A program made the position numbers and the translations under genes. A stretch of 64,000 nucleotides of DNA. Origin: Shewanella nanhaiensis (GTDB taxonomy: Bacteria; Pseudomonadota; Gammaproteobacteria; Enterobacterales; Shewanellaceae). The DNA lies in contig NZ_JAHZST010000012.1 in NCBI RefSeq assembly GCF_019457885.1, positions 62,001 to 126,000 on the forward strand, given 5' to 3'. The notes under the pieces were generated by a model that searched no databases, was not told the DNA's origin, and saw only the letters and a list, made by a program, of their open reading frames with translations. This document shows, in pieces, positions 34,946-43,712 of this stretch; within the stretch, counting starts at the first letter, position 1; each line of letters starts with the position of its first letter.

Positions 34946-35989
34946 ATGATGACTCAGGCGCGTTCGACTCAAGTTTCTCTTACTGATACAGCATATTATC
35001 ATTGTATCTCTCGCTGTGTACGCCGTGCATTTTTGTGTGGTAAAGATGGCTATAGCGGAAAAAGCTTTGAACATCGTCGTTTATGGTTAGTTGAGCGTAT
35101 TCACTATTTAAGTGATATTTTCTCTGTAGATGTATGTGCCTATGCTGTTATGTCTAACCATTATCACTTGGTTTTGCATGTTGATGTTGAGCAAGCGGAG
35201 GCGTGGTCCCATAAAGAGGTGGCCACTCGTTGGTGCCAGATGCATGCAGGGCATCCGCTTGTTTTATCTTGGTTGGCGGGGGAGTCAGGGTCTGAAGCTG
35301 AAACAAACGCTGCGTTAACGTTAATCGAGGTTTGGCGAGATAGACTGATGGATATTTCGTGGTTTATGCGCAACTTAAATGAATTTATAGCACGCCAGGC
35401 GAATAAGGAAGATGGTTGTAAAGGTCGTTTCTGGGAAGGGCGATTTAAGTCTCAGGCTTTGTTGGACGAAAAGGCATTATTGGCATGTATGGCTTATGTT
35501 GACTTAAATCCGATCAGAGCAAAAATGGTAGCGAGTGTCGAAGATTCTGAGTTTACTTCTGCTTATGAGCGTATTCATAATAAGGTGTGTTCAGACGAAA
35601 GTGCTGTGAACCTTTCAGATGTTCATCTAACAAATAACTCATCGTTAGGGCTTAACAATGCGGGTGTTAAATCGACTAAAGCCTTACTGGGTTTTATTGG
35701 CAATGAAACGGATGCGCAACCCAAAGGTATTGCATTTTCATTACTTGATTATCTCGAATTATTAGATTGGACGGGCAGGGTCATTCACCCATATAAACGG
35801 GGTGCTATCACGTCTAATAGACCTAAACTGTTATATCAACTCGGCTTTAGTGATCAAAAATGGTTAGCTATGGCGTCGCGTATTGGGGGACGAGATCACT
35901 GCGCTGTGGGGACGTTATCTGAATTAGTGCAATATGCCCATAATACAGGGCGTTGCTGGATCTCTGGCCAAAAGAGCATTAGCCTTTAG
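34946..35989 (+). CDS. RAYT/IS200-like Y1 transposase, long form
   Basis: A single-strand DNA transposase of the Y1 (HUH) superfamily. AVMSNHYHLVL holds the HUH pair (His72, His74), GRFWEGRFKSQALLDE is the family's middle motif and AYVDLNPIRAKM carries the catalytic Tyr. The 347 residues include a C-terminal extension of about 120 residues (YLELLDWTGRVIHPYKRG) seen in one RAYT subgroup. The ATG at 34946 or 34949 is the likely start. It sits against the truncated aminotransferase. Confidence 0.9.
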   Translation: MMTQARSTQVSLTDTAYYHCISRCVRRAFLCGKDGYSGKSFEHRRLWLVERIHYLSDIFSVDVCAYAVMSNHYHLVLHVDVEQAEAWSHKEVATRWCQMHAGHPLVLSWLAGESGSEAETNAALTLIEVWRDRLMDISWFMRNLNEFIARQANKEDGCKGRFWEGRFKSQALLDEKALLACMAYVDLNPIRAKMVASVEDSEFTSAYERIHNKVCSDESAVNLSDVHLTNNSSLGLNNAGVKSTKALLGFIGNETDAQPKGIAFSLLDYLELLDWTGRVIHPYKRGAITSNRPKLLYQLGFSDQKWLAMASRIGGRDHCAVGTLSELVQYAHNTGRCWISGQKSISL

Positions 35990-36041
35990 GCGTTAAAAAA
36001 GTAATCACAGTAACAGTGCTAAATCTTGAAATTAACAGTAT

Positions 36042-36057
36042 CATCCATAATCTTTAG
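36042..36057. repeat. Direct repeat flanking the AbiE module, copy 1
   Basis: CATCCATAATCTTTAG is identical to 37644-37659. Similarity extends upstream with gaps: both copies carry GTAATCAC about 33 bp earlier and TAAC.GT just before. The two copies enclose the toxin-antitoxin genes. Confidence 0.75.
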
Positions 36058-36108
36058 AACTTTACTGGGTAGACAGATCGCTAAATGAGGCTGCAACCTA
36101 AGATAAAG

Positions 36109-36999
36109 CTAAAGGCTCATATCAAATTTGTTTGTTGGTGAGTTTGGTTGTGAAACTCTCTTACCCATGTCACTAATTGTTTCTCTCACATAGTCCCAAT
36201 ACTCAGGTACATCAAGCGTTTTTGCTTGTAATGTTTGAGGTACAAACCGACTCATCTCGCTGTTGAAGTCTGCCTTAACTGCATCATCTTCAGTTAGATT
36301 TTTTAATTGCCTGCTCAGCGCAATTAAAAAGGAATCACGCTCCTTGTAGCGGGCTTCTAGTTTGTTGTTGATTAGCTGGTTATTGACCTCAATGCCTCTT
36401 TGACTTAGCCACACAATATCCCATATATCACGGGGCTTAATTCGCCTTGCCCTGTACGCTAAAGCAATAAATTTATCAGCTAAAATTTCGTCCATTGTTT
36501 GGCAGCGAATTAGCATTCCCTCTGTCGGTGTGTCGATTCCGTAGTGATTGATAGGCACTCGATTTGTCAAATCGAAAGAGGGTAAAGCACAAACATCAAT
36601 GTGCATTTTCTGTCTGGGTAGATCAGCACGATTTGGTTCTTTCTCTATGCTGATTTTCCACGATGACGTATTCCCTTGCTTGTCTGGGCTGGGTTTATTG
36701 ACGTATACAGGTATTTCATATTTTTTTTGCAAAAAGCTCTGTATTTCATACTCAAGCCCATCAAACATCGATGGCTTAAAATCATGACCACCATTAAAGT
36801 CTAAGTCTTCAGATAACCGAGAGCTGTTGTAGCAAAGGCGTAGTGACGTACCGCCAATGAAGGTGAGTCTTTGTAGTGCCCCGTGTTCTGTCATGACATG
36901 CAAAATATCATGATGAAGTATCTCTTTTTCGATCACTTCAACAACGGGGGCTAACTCAGGGTTACGTTTTAGAATTTCGTCTATTTTTTGTTTTAGCAT
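36109..36999 (-). CDS. AbiEii-type nucleotidyltransferase toxin
   Basis: Toxin of a type IV-like abortive infection module, 296 residues. RLTFIGGTSLRLCYNSSRLSEDLDF near residue 47 matches the AbiEii nucleotidyltransferase motif 'GGt.l.l......R.SeDiDf', and TMDEILADKFIALAYRARRIKPRDIWDI is the conserved downstream block. Family members transfer nucleotides to tRNA or otherwise arrest growth, and can protect from phages. It lies 14 bp after the partner gene. Confidence 0.9.
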   Translation of the reverse strand: MLKQKIDEILKRNPELAPVVEVIEKEILHHDILHVMTEHGALQRLTFIGGTSLRLCYNSSRLSEDLDFNGGHDFKPSMFDGLEYEIQSFLQKKYEIPVYVNKPSPDKQGNTSSWKISIEKEPNRADLPRQKMHIDVCALPSFDLTNRVPINHYGIDTPTEGMLIRCQTMDEILADKFIALAYRARRIKPRDIWDIVWLSQRGIEVNNQLINNKLEARYKERDSFLIALSRQLKNLTEDDAVKADFNSEMSRFVPQTLQAKTLDVPEYWDYVRETISDMGKRVSQPNSPTNKFDMSL

Positions 37000-37013
37000 A
37001 GTAGAGAGCCCAG

Positions 37014-37538
37014 TTAGTGATTTATCATTTGTAGGTTTCGTTTACAGCTTTTTAAATCGGCTAATGCTCGATGAGGCATAGCTCGATACATTTTCACTTC
37101 TTTGTCGAAGAATAGGTCATTTTCAAGCTGTGATATTTTGTGCTTAGTATGTGTAAATTCGACTACTCCGTAGCGAGTTTTAAATGTCCCACTTCGCCCC
37201 CTAGTCATTAGAGTCAGGCGATCCATAATGATTTGAGATATCTCTCCAGTACGTGACAATTCACTCTCTAAACTTATATAACTTAGGTAGCCTGGCCTTA
37301 ATTTACGGGCGACTTCATATATTGCAGTTCGGGGATTTGGAGGGGTGATTGTGCTTTCAAAAAGACCATTAGCGATTCGATTAATGGTGCCTTTTTTAAC
37401 ACAGTCGTACAGAAATTTGTTAAAACGGGGTGTTTGTTCGACATTGAGAAGGTAGGCGAGTTCAGCCTTACTGAATACGCCTTTGCCAAATTTACTTGAT
37501 TCAGCCATAGCTGAAATTAGTTTTTCTACCTTAGTCAC
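37014..37538 (-). CDS. AbiEi-like antitoxin/transcriptional repressor
   Basis: A 174-residue partner of the AbiEii toxin. The N-terminal half looks like a winged helix (FSKAELAYLLNVEQTPRFNKFLYDCVKKGTINRIANGLFES). The second half has RPGYLSYISLESELSRTG and RGRSGTFKTRYGVVEFTHTK, as in AbiEi-type antitoxins. The start given is GTG at 37538, but the operator palindrome begins 2 bp upstream, leaving no ribosome site; the ATG at 37508 is an alternative. Likely binds the palindrome and represses its own operon. Confidence 0.82.
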   Translation of the reverse strand: MTKVEKLISAMAESSKFGKGVFSKAELAYLLNVEQTPRFNKFLYDCVKKGTINRIANGLFESTITPPNPRTAIYEVARKLRPGYLSYISLESELSRTGEISQIIMDRLTLMTRGRSGTFKTRYGVVEFTHTKHKISQLENDLFFDKEVKMYRAMPHRALADLKSCKRNLQMINH

Positions 37539-37539
37539 T

Positions 37540-37580
37540 GGTCTACACTAAGTTACTTAATATGTAACTTAGTGTAGACC
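37540..37580 (-). promoter_or_regulatory. Perfect 17-bp inverted repeat, probable AbiE operator
   Basis: GGTCTACACTAAGTTAC, 7-bp spacer TTAATAT, then GTAACTTAGTGTAGACC, with no mismatch. It lies directly against the antitoxin start. AbiEi of other bacteria represses its promoter through inverted repeats, so this is the likely binding site. Confidence 0.85.
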
Positions 37581-37643
37581 ATGTTGTGAGTAAAAGAAAC
37601 TAGGTAATCACTTGGCTGGCTAACTGTGCAAAAGTAACGGTGG

Positions 37644-37659
37644 CATCCATAATCTTTAG
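37644..37659. repeat. Direct repeat flanking the AbiE module, copy 2
   Basis: CATCCATAATCTTTAG again, 1602 bp from copy 1 and in the same orientation. See 36042. Confidence 0.75.
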
Positions 37660-37694
37660 TCGTGATTAATGCTTAGCCATGAGATCTCGTACTG

Positions 37695-38000
37695 GGGGCC
37701 GGGCTCATTGCCCTGCTAGGACGGCACTACGTGCCCACTAGGTTCTAGGGCGCCGCAAGTGGCTAAGGTTGACGGAATGACCTTCGGCCGCACGGAACGC
37801 TTTGCTTACGGTAAGAGCAAAATCAAAAGCTGAATCTTTTTGCTTTATCCGTGAGTGAGGGACGAACGTTCCGTTATCCGTAAGCGCAGCATTCGTTCTA
37901 GCTTTTGATTTCCTAGCAGGTCGGAGGCAGTTCTCGAAGCGAAGCGTCCTAGGTCCTAGAACCTTATTTTTAAAGTAGGTTGGCATTTATGCCGTCAGGT
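37695..38000. repeat. Large dispersed repeat, copy A
   Basis: About 300 bp shared with 41151-41470 (same orientation) and 56945-57222 (inverted). Key pieces in order: CTAGGACGGCACTACGTGCC, TTGACGGAATGACCTTCGGC, AAAATCAAAAGCTGAATC, CGTTCTAGCTTTTGATTTCC, CGAAGCGTCCTAGGTCCTAG, and a REP-like GGCATTTATGCCGTC at the end. No coding content. It fills the spacer before the WbpM-like gene; 38001-38226 is the AT-rich upstream region of that gene. Confidence 0.88.
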
Positions 38001-38226
38001 TTATATATGAAGAAGGGGCTCAGCTAGTTACCTTGATGTCGCGAAAGTCTGTATTTTTTACTGCTCTTTTGTTGTGTGTTTTGTAGGGGTAAAATTCTTT
38101 ACTTAAAAATGCCATTGTTGAGATAAAAACATCTTTAATTGTGCTAAAATCAACGCCACTGCATTCTATCATTATATATTTTTGAGTTGTTGTATTATGT
38201 CTAGCTTTTTTACTCTGGAGCGGAAA

Positions 38227-40155
38227 ATGGATTTTTTTCAGGTGTTATTCTCTTTAAATCGAACTTATAAGCGATTAGTTAGTGTTGGAATAGATACTGT
38301 TTGTTTGTTAGCTTCATTTTGGCTGGCACTAATGGTAAGAACTGATTCAGTTACCGCTTTTGGCAATCAAGGATACTGGCTTCTTATTGGCTTAGTTTGG
38401 CCTATTAGTATTATTGCTTTTATGAAGTTGGGTCTATATCGAGCTGTGCTTAGGTATTTGAGCCTACAAGCCTTAACCGCAATTTTGTTAGGTGTAGTGA
38501 TATCTACAGCGAGTCTGGTGTTTATCTCATACTTTGCCAATTTAGGCTTACCTCGTACAGTTCCCGTTATTTATGCTGCTTTTGCTTTAGTCTTGATTGG
38601 GGGCTCAAGGGGAGTGATACGAGTTGCTGTTGGTTCAGGAATGAAGCGGGAAGGTGAACCAGTTATTATCTATGGAGCAGGCGTTAGCGGCAGGCAACTC
38701 GTTACTGCTTTAGTTCAGAGCCATGAATACTATCCTTTTGCTTTTGTTGATGATGATGTGACAACCCATGGCAGTGTGATTCAAGGTGTGCATGTTCACT
38801 CTCCTTCGATAATGCGTAAGCTGATAAAGCAAAAGCAGGCGACTAAGGTGCTGCTTGCTATTCCAAGTGCCTCTCGTCAGAGAAGAAAAGAGATATTACT
38901 CTCTCTTGAACCTTTAGCTGTTCAAGTTTTAACACTGCCTGCAATGGCTGATTTGGTAAGCGGCAATAAGCTTTATAGCGACATTAAAGAGGTGGAGATA
39001 GATGACCTGTTGGGTCGCGATGCCGTTTCCCCAAGAGAAGACTTACTCAAAGATAATATTACAGATAAAGTCGTGATGGTCACTGGGGCTGGTGGCTCGA
39101 TAGGTTCTGAGCTTTGTCGTCAGATATTGAAGCAAAAGCCCAGTAAACTTGTTCTGTTTGAGTTGTCAGAGTTTGGTTTGTACTCAATAGAGAAAGAGCT
39201 ATCTGCAACGGCTAGAGAGAATGGGCTTGATGTTGAGATCTTTCCGATGCTTGGCTCAGTACAGAGAGAGAACCGCGTTCAGGCCGTAATGGAGTCATTT
39301 CAAGTTCAGACTGTATATCATGCCGCAGCATACAAACATGTGCCTTTAGTTGAACATAATGTGGTCGAAGGTGTACGTAATAACGTATTCGGCACCATGT
39401 ATACTGCTCGTGCTGCCATTGCAGCTAAAGTGGAAACTTTTGTACTTATCTCAACAGATAAGGCTGTACGTCCAACAAATGTGATGGGAACAACAAAGCG
39501 TATGGCGGAGTTATCCTTACAAGCTTTAGCCAAGGAGTCTCATGCTACTCGTTTTTGTATGGTGCGATTTGGTAATGTTTTAGGCTCATCTGGCTCTGTC
39601 GTACCGCTGTTTAGAAAGCAGATTGCATCTGGTGGGCCTGTTACGGTCACTCATCCGGAAATTACTCGCTTTTTTATGACCATTCCAGAAGCTTCGCAAC
39701 TTGTTATTCAAGCGGGTGCTATGGGGAAAGGTGGAGATGTCTTTGTTTTGGACATGGGGGAGTCAGTTAAGATTGTAGACTTAGCAGCGAAGATGATCCG
39801 CTTAAGTGGTTTTGAAGTTCAAGACTCTATCAACCCAGATGGGGATATTTCAATTGAGTTTACAGGCCTCCGTCCTGGTGAGAAGTTATATGAAGAACTA
39901 CTTATCGGTGATGATGTTACCGGTACCGAGCATGAGCGGATCATGACAGCCAATGAAGCCTACCTTTCTTGGGATGAGCTAGAAGTTATTTTGAGTAAGC
40001 TTGATATGGCGTGCCATGAATTTAACCATGAACTTATTCGTGATATTTTGCTGAAAACCCCTACTGGCTTTAATCCAACAGATGGCATCTGCGATCTGGT
40101 TTGGAAAGTGAAGAATGAGCAGCAAGGTACAAAAGTTGTGTCCCTAGTGTCTTAA
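38227..40155 (+). CDS. WbpM/CapD-like UDP-N-acetylglucosamine 4,6-dehydratase, membrane-bound
   Basis: A 643-residue inner-membrane nucleotide-sugar dehydratase. Four N-terminal membrane helices (about 15-130) precede a CoA-binding-like domain (IIYGAGVSGRQLV) and the SDR domain: MVTGAGGSIGSELC, then STDKAVRPTNVMGTTK, where Met420 takes the Tyr position with Lys424, the Ser-Met-Lys triad of WbpM. It makes UDP-4-keto-6-deoxy-GlcNAc, the probable substrate of the reductase at 24218. I use the ATG at 38227 after GGAGCGG; an in-frame TTG lies 15 codons upstream. Confidence 0.92.
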   Translation: MDFFQVLFSLNRTYKRLVSVGIDTVCLLASFWLALMVRTDSVTAFGNQGYWLLIGLVWPISIIAFMKLGLYRAVLRYLSLQALTAILLGVVISTASLVFISYFANLGLPRTVPVIYAAFALVLIGGSRGVIRVAVGSGMKREGEPVIIYGAGVSGRQLVTALVQSHEYYPFAFVDDDVTTHGSVIQGVHVHSPSIMRKLIKQKQATKVLLAIPSASRQRRKEILLSLEPLAVQVLTLPAMADLVSGNKLYSDIKEVEIDDLLGRDAVSPREDLLKDNITDKVVMVTGAGGSIGSELCRQILKQKPSKLVLFELSEFGLYSIEKELSATARENGLDVEIFPMLGSVQRENRVQAVMESFQVQTVYHAAAYKHVPLVEHNVVEGVRNNVFGTMYTARAAIAAKVETFVLISTDKAVRPTNVMGTTKRMAELSLQALAKESHATRFCMVRFGNVLGSSGSVVPLFRKQIASGGPVTVTHPEITRFFMTIPEASQLVIQAGAMGKGGDVFVLDMGESVKIVDLAAKMIRLSGFEVQDSINPDGDISIEFTGLRPGEKLYEELLIGDDVTGTEHERIMTANEAYLSWDELEVILSKLDMACHEFNHELIRDILLKTPTGFNPTDGICDLVWKVKNEQQGTKVVSLVS

Positions 40156-40204
40156 TACATTAGTATCTTAATATATTAGTGTCTTGACTCTATTCAAATA
40201 CTCT

Positions 40205-40245
40205 AAACGGCTCCCATTTATTTATAAGGGAGCCGTTTCCGTTTT
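40205..40245 (+). terminator. Intrinsic terminator
   Basis: AAACGGCTCCC and GGGAGCCGTTT form an 11-bp perfect stem with a 12-base loop, followed by CCGTTTT. It separates the WbpM-like gene from galU. Confidence 0.85.
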
Positions 40246-40265
40246 AATTTAAGGATCAAATTTAA

Positions 40266-41150
40266 ATGAAAGTTGTTATTCCTGTAGCGGGGCTTGGAAC
40301 ACGCATGTTGCCAGCTACTAAAGCTATCCCAAAAGAGATGCTTCCTTTAGTTGATAAACCACTTATTCAATATATCGTCGACGAATGTGTAAAAGCGGGT
40401 GTAAAAGAGATCGTTTTAGTTACTCATGCCAGTAAAAACGCAATAGAGAATCATTTTGATACCTCCTATGAGCTTGAGTCTACGCTTGAGAAGCGGGTCA
40501 AGCGTCAATTATTAGATGAAGTTAAATCAATATGTCCTAAAGATGTCACTATCATGCATGTACGTCAAGGAGAAGCAAAAGGATTAGGTCATGCAGTACT
40601 TTGCGCTAAACCATGTATTGGTGATAATCCATTTGCCGTTGTTTTGCCCGATGTGATTTTAGATGAATACACAGCGGATCAAACCAATGAAAACTTAGCA
40701 GCTATGATTGGACGATATAAATCAACTTTAGCTAGTCAAATTATGGTTGCACCTGTGCCAATGGAAGAGGTTAACAAATATGGTATAGCGGATTGTAACG
40801 GTATTGAAATAGCAACAGGTGAATCAGCAAAAATTAAGGCGATGGTTGAAAAGCCTGCTGTAGATAAAGCACCATCGAACTTAGCTGTTGTTGGCCGTTA
40901 TGTATTATCGGAGAGGATTTGGGAGTTACTTGCTAAAACTCCTGCTGGCGCAGGCGATGAGATTCAACTCACCGATGCTATCGATATGTTGATTGAGTCG
41001 GATACTGTTGAAGCTTTCCACATGACTGGTAAGTCTCATGATTGTGGCGATAAACTAGGTTACATGACTGCCTTTGTTGAATACGGGCTAAGAAACGAGA
41101 AGTTTGGCGCAGAGTTTCGTCAAAATTTGGAGCTTTTGATTAAGAGCTAA
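40266..41150 (+). CDS. galU: UTP-glucose-1-phosphate uridylyltransferase
   Basis: Makes UDP-glucose. GLGTRMLPATKAIPKEMLPLVDKPLIQYIV at the N-terminus is the classic GalU signature; VLPDVILDEY, MVEKP and DCGDKLGYM follow. Length 294 is standard. AAGGA lies upstream and a terminator separates it from the previous gene, so it is its own unit. Confidence 0.96.
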   Translation: MKVVIPVAGLGTRMLPATKAIPKEMLPLVDKPLIQYIVDECVKAGVKEIVLVTHASKNAIENHFDTSYELESTLEKRVKRQLLDEVKSICPKDVTIMHVRQGEAKGLGHAVLCAKPCIGDNPFAVVLPDVILDEYTADQTNENLAAMIGRYKSTLASQIMVAPVPMEEVNKYGIADCNGIEIATGESAKIKAMVEKPAVDKAPSNLAVVGRYVLSERIWELLAKTPAGAGDEIQLTDAIDMLIESDTVEAFHMTGKSHDCGDKLGYMTAFVEYGLRNEKFGAEFRQNLELLIKS

Positions 41151-41607
41151 GAAGGACGGGCTTCGCCCTGCGAGGACGGCACAAGTGCCTGCTAGGTTCT
41201 AGGGCGCTTCGCTATTATAAACGCGGAACGCTTGCGACTACAGTTGACGGAATGACCTTCGGCCGCACGGAACGCTTTGCTTACGGTAAGAGCAAAATCA
41301 AAAGCTGAATCTTTTTTACTTTATCCGTAAGTGAGCACGAACGTTCCGTCATCCGAAAGCGCAGCGTTCGTTCTAGCTTTTGATTTCCTAGCAGCCAAAG
41401 GGCGCTCTCGCAGCGAAGCGTCCTAGGTCCTAGAACCTTATTTTTAAAGTAGGTCGGCATTTATGCCGTCGATCTTGTTTGTTGTGTTGATTGAGTTTGA
41501 TGGGCTAAAGCCCAACCTACAGGGGCGCAAAGAAGAGCGTTGAAATCAAAGTTTGCTACTATTTTTATCGCGACATAGCGTTCAGGGTAAGGGAAATGAG
41601 AGAATAG
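41151..41607. repeat. Large dispersed repeat copy B and a REP-like pair
   Basis: 41151-41470 is the second copy of the roughly 300-bp repeat, beginning right at the galU stop. It ends in a REP-like half (GGCATTTATGCCGTC), with the partner half GATGGGCTAAAGCCCAACC at about 41499-41520. The remaining 85 bp lead into rmlB. Confidence 0.88.
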
Positions 41608-42699
41608 ATGAGCAAAACCATATTGGTGACAGGTGGGGCTGGTTTTATTGGATCGGCGCTCATTCGTTTTTTAATTAATGAAACTGATAATAGGGTTATT
41701 AACTTAGACAAACTAACCTATGCCGGTAACCTGCTTTCACTTAAAGATATTGAAGCGGATGAGCGTTATCATTTTATTCATGGTGATATCTGCGACAAAA
41801 CTCTGGTCTGTCAAACGTTAAAGCATTTTCAACCTGACTTTATTATGAACTTAGCGGCAGAGAGTCATGTTGACCGCTCCATAGAGGGGCCGTCTGCATT
41901 TATTGAAACCAATATCTTAGGAACCTTTAGCTTGCTGGAAGCGGCAAGAAGTTATTGTTTAACTTTATCAGATGAAAAGCGTCATGGTTTTCGATTTCAT
42001 CATATTTCTACCGATGAGGTGTATGGTGAATTAGGAGATTCAGGATATTTCACAGAAGAGAGTCCTTACTTGCCCAGTTCACCATACTCGGCGAGTAAGG
42101 CGGCATCTGATCACTTAGTGCGTGCATGGAGCCGGACCTATAACCTTCCTGTTGTGTTAACAAACTGCTCTAATAATTATGGTGCCTATCAGTATCCAGA
42201 AAAACTTATCCCCTTAGTGATAATGAATGCGTTGACTGGCGAGCCTATCCCTATATATGGTGACGGTAAGCAGGTTAGAGACTGGCTGTATGTCGATGAC
42301 CATGTTCGTGCTCTATATTATGTTGTGACAAAAGGAGAGGTGGGGGAGACTTACAATATTGGTGGGTGTAATGAAAAAACTAATTTGGAGGTGGTTACTG
42401 CCATCTGTGTACTGCTTGAAGAGTTGGCTCTAACTAACGCCTATTCCAGTAATGAAATAGATGGAGGGTTTTCGAGTTTAATCACCTATGTGACCGATAG
42501 ACCTGGTCATGATACTCGTTATGCTATCGATGCCGGGAAAATAGCACGAGAGCTAAATTGGCAGCCAATGGAGTCTTTTAGTTCAGGTTTGAGAAAAACG
42601 GTTATCTGGTACTTAGAAAATCAAGCCTGGTGCCAATCGATTCTCACTAAATCTCAAAACAAACCATCTTCACCAAATAAGCCATCTGAAGCTGATTGA
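41608..42699 (+). CDS. rfbB: dTDP-glucose 4,6-dehydratase (copy 2)
   Basis: The second RmlB paralogue, 363 residues. TGGAGFIGSALIRFL, HISTDEVYGELG with Thr-Asp-Glu, and SPYSASKAASDHLVRAW are all present. It lacks the insert after DEVYG that copy 1 has. It lies 3 bp before rmlD, making a rmlBD pair. Confidence 0.96.
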   Translation: MSKTILVTGGAGFIGSALIRFLINETDNRVINLDKLTYAGNLLSLKDIEADERYHFIHGDICDKTLVCQTLKHFQPDFIMNLAAESHVDRSIEGPSAFIETNILGTFSLLEAARSYCLTLSDEKRHGFRFHHISTDEVYGELGDSGYFTEESPYLPSSPYSASKAASDHLVRAWSRTYNLPVVLTNCSNNYGAYQYPEKLIPLVIMNALTGEPIPIYGDGKQVRDWLYVDDHVRALYYVVTKGEVGETYNIGGCNEKTNLEVVTAICVLLEELALTNAYSSNEIDGGFSSLITYVTDRPGHDTRYAIDAGKIARELNWQPMESFSSGLRKTVIWYLENQAWCQSILTKSQNKPSSPNKPSEAD

Positions 42700-42702
42700 G
42701 AT

Positions 42703-43626
42703 ATGAATATGGATAGTGTCAATTTAGCCCCTGATAAACGGTTACACAGTAGAAAACAGGTAAAGGTACTGGTTATCGGGAAACATGGTCTGCTGGCTCT
42801 AGAGTTAGCTGATACAGTGCCTACTGATGTTGAATTGACCTGCCTTAGTCGAACTGAAATCGATCTTACCGAGCCATCAGACATAAACCGAGTTATCTCA
42901 ACTATCAAGCCGAATATCATTATTAATGTGTCAGGTTTTACCGATGTCGAGGCCGCTGAGTCATCTTATGAAAATGCTCATGCATTAAACGGGAAAGCGG
43001 TGGGTAACATCGCTTCTGCAGCATTTAATGCGAAGGTAAGGCTTATCCATATTTCAACAGACTTTGTTTTTGATGGTAGCTCTCAAAGGCCTTATACAGT
43101 GGATGACAAGCCCAATCCTATTAATGTCTATGGCCAGTCAAAATTAGCTGGAGAGGTGGCAATAGCCAAGTATCACTCAGATAACTTTACTATTGTACGT
43201 ACCTCTTGGCTCTACTCTAGCTTTGGGAAGAACTTTGTAAAAACGATGCTCAACTTGATGTTAGAGAAAGAGCAGCTAAATATAGTTAACGATCAATTGG
43301 GCTCTCCAACTTATGCAAAGGGGCTAGCTCATTTTTTATGGTGTTTGATCAAGCTAGAAAAGTGGCAAGCTATCTATCATTGGAGTGATCTAGGCATTAC
43401 CTCTTGGTATGAGTTTGCCATAGCTATTCAAGAGCTTGGTATTAAACATGGTCTATTGCAATACCAGATCCCAATTAAACCAATACGCTCTGTTAATTAT
43501 CCAAGCCTAGCTAAACGCCCTTCATTTAGCGCTTTAGATTGTACGGCATCACAAATGATCTTAACTGGTAAAGCATGGCAAGATGAGTTAACCGATTTTA
43601 TTAAAGCATTAAAGCTTACCTTGTAG
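42703..43626 (+). CDS. rfbD: dTDP-4-dehydrorhamnose reductase
   Basis: The last enzyme of the dTDP-L-rhamnose pathway. VLVIGKHGLLALEL gives a degenerate Rossmann loop; NVSGFTDVEAAE, ISTDFVFDGS, YGQSKLAGE (Tyr-Lys) and RTSWLYSSFGKNF match RmlD. Length 307 includes about 20 extra N-terminal residues. The TAG stop (43624-43626) lies inside a REP-like unit, TTGTAGGTTGGG, which abuts the gene. Confidence 0.93.
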   Translation: MNMDSVNLAPDKRLHSRKQVKVLVIGKHGLLALELADTVPTDVELTCLSRTEIDLTEPSDINRVISTIKPNIIINVSGFTDVEAAESSYENAHALNGKAVGNIASAAFNAKVRLIHISTDFVFDGSSQRPYTVDDKPNPINVYGQSKLAGEVAIAKYHSDNFTIVRTSWLYSSFGKNFVKTMLNLMLEKEQLNIVNDQLGSPTYAKGLAHFLWCLIKLEKWQAIYHWSDLGITSWYEFAIAIQELGIKHGLLQYQIPIKPIRSVNYPSLAKRPSFSALDCTASQMILTGKAWQDELTDFIKALKLTL

Positions 43627-43693
43627 GTTGGGCTTTAGCCCATCGCACTTATCATTTATATATTTTAGCTGACGGCATGAATGCCGACCTACA
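43623..43693. repeat. REP-like pair at rmlD end / RAYT 3' side
   Basis: GTAGGTTGGGCTTTAGCCCATC and GACGGCATGAATGCCGACCTAC stand head to head. The unit overlaps the rmlD stop and lies 20 bp from the RAYT 3' end. Confidence 0.9.
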
Positions 43694-43712
43694 CAGGTTT
43701 TAATGAAATTTT

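Noticed and set aside
36109..37580. Phage or integrative element carrying the AbiE pair
   Set aside because: No integrase, phage gene or tRNA attachment site is visible; only short direct repeats flank the pair.
37738..37986. Minus-strand open frame of 82 codons
   Set aside because: It is wholly within copy A of the 300-bp repeat and carries no protein-like signal.
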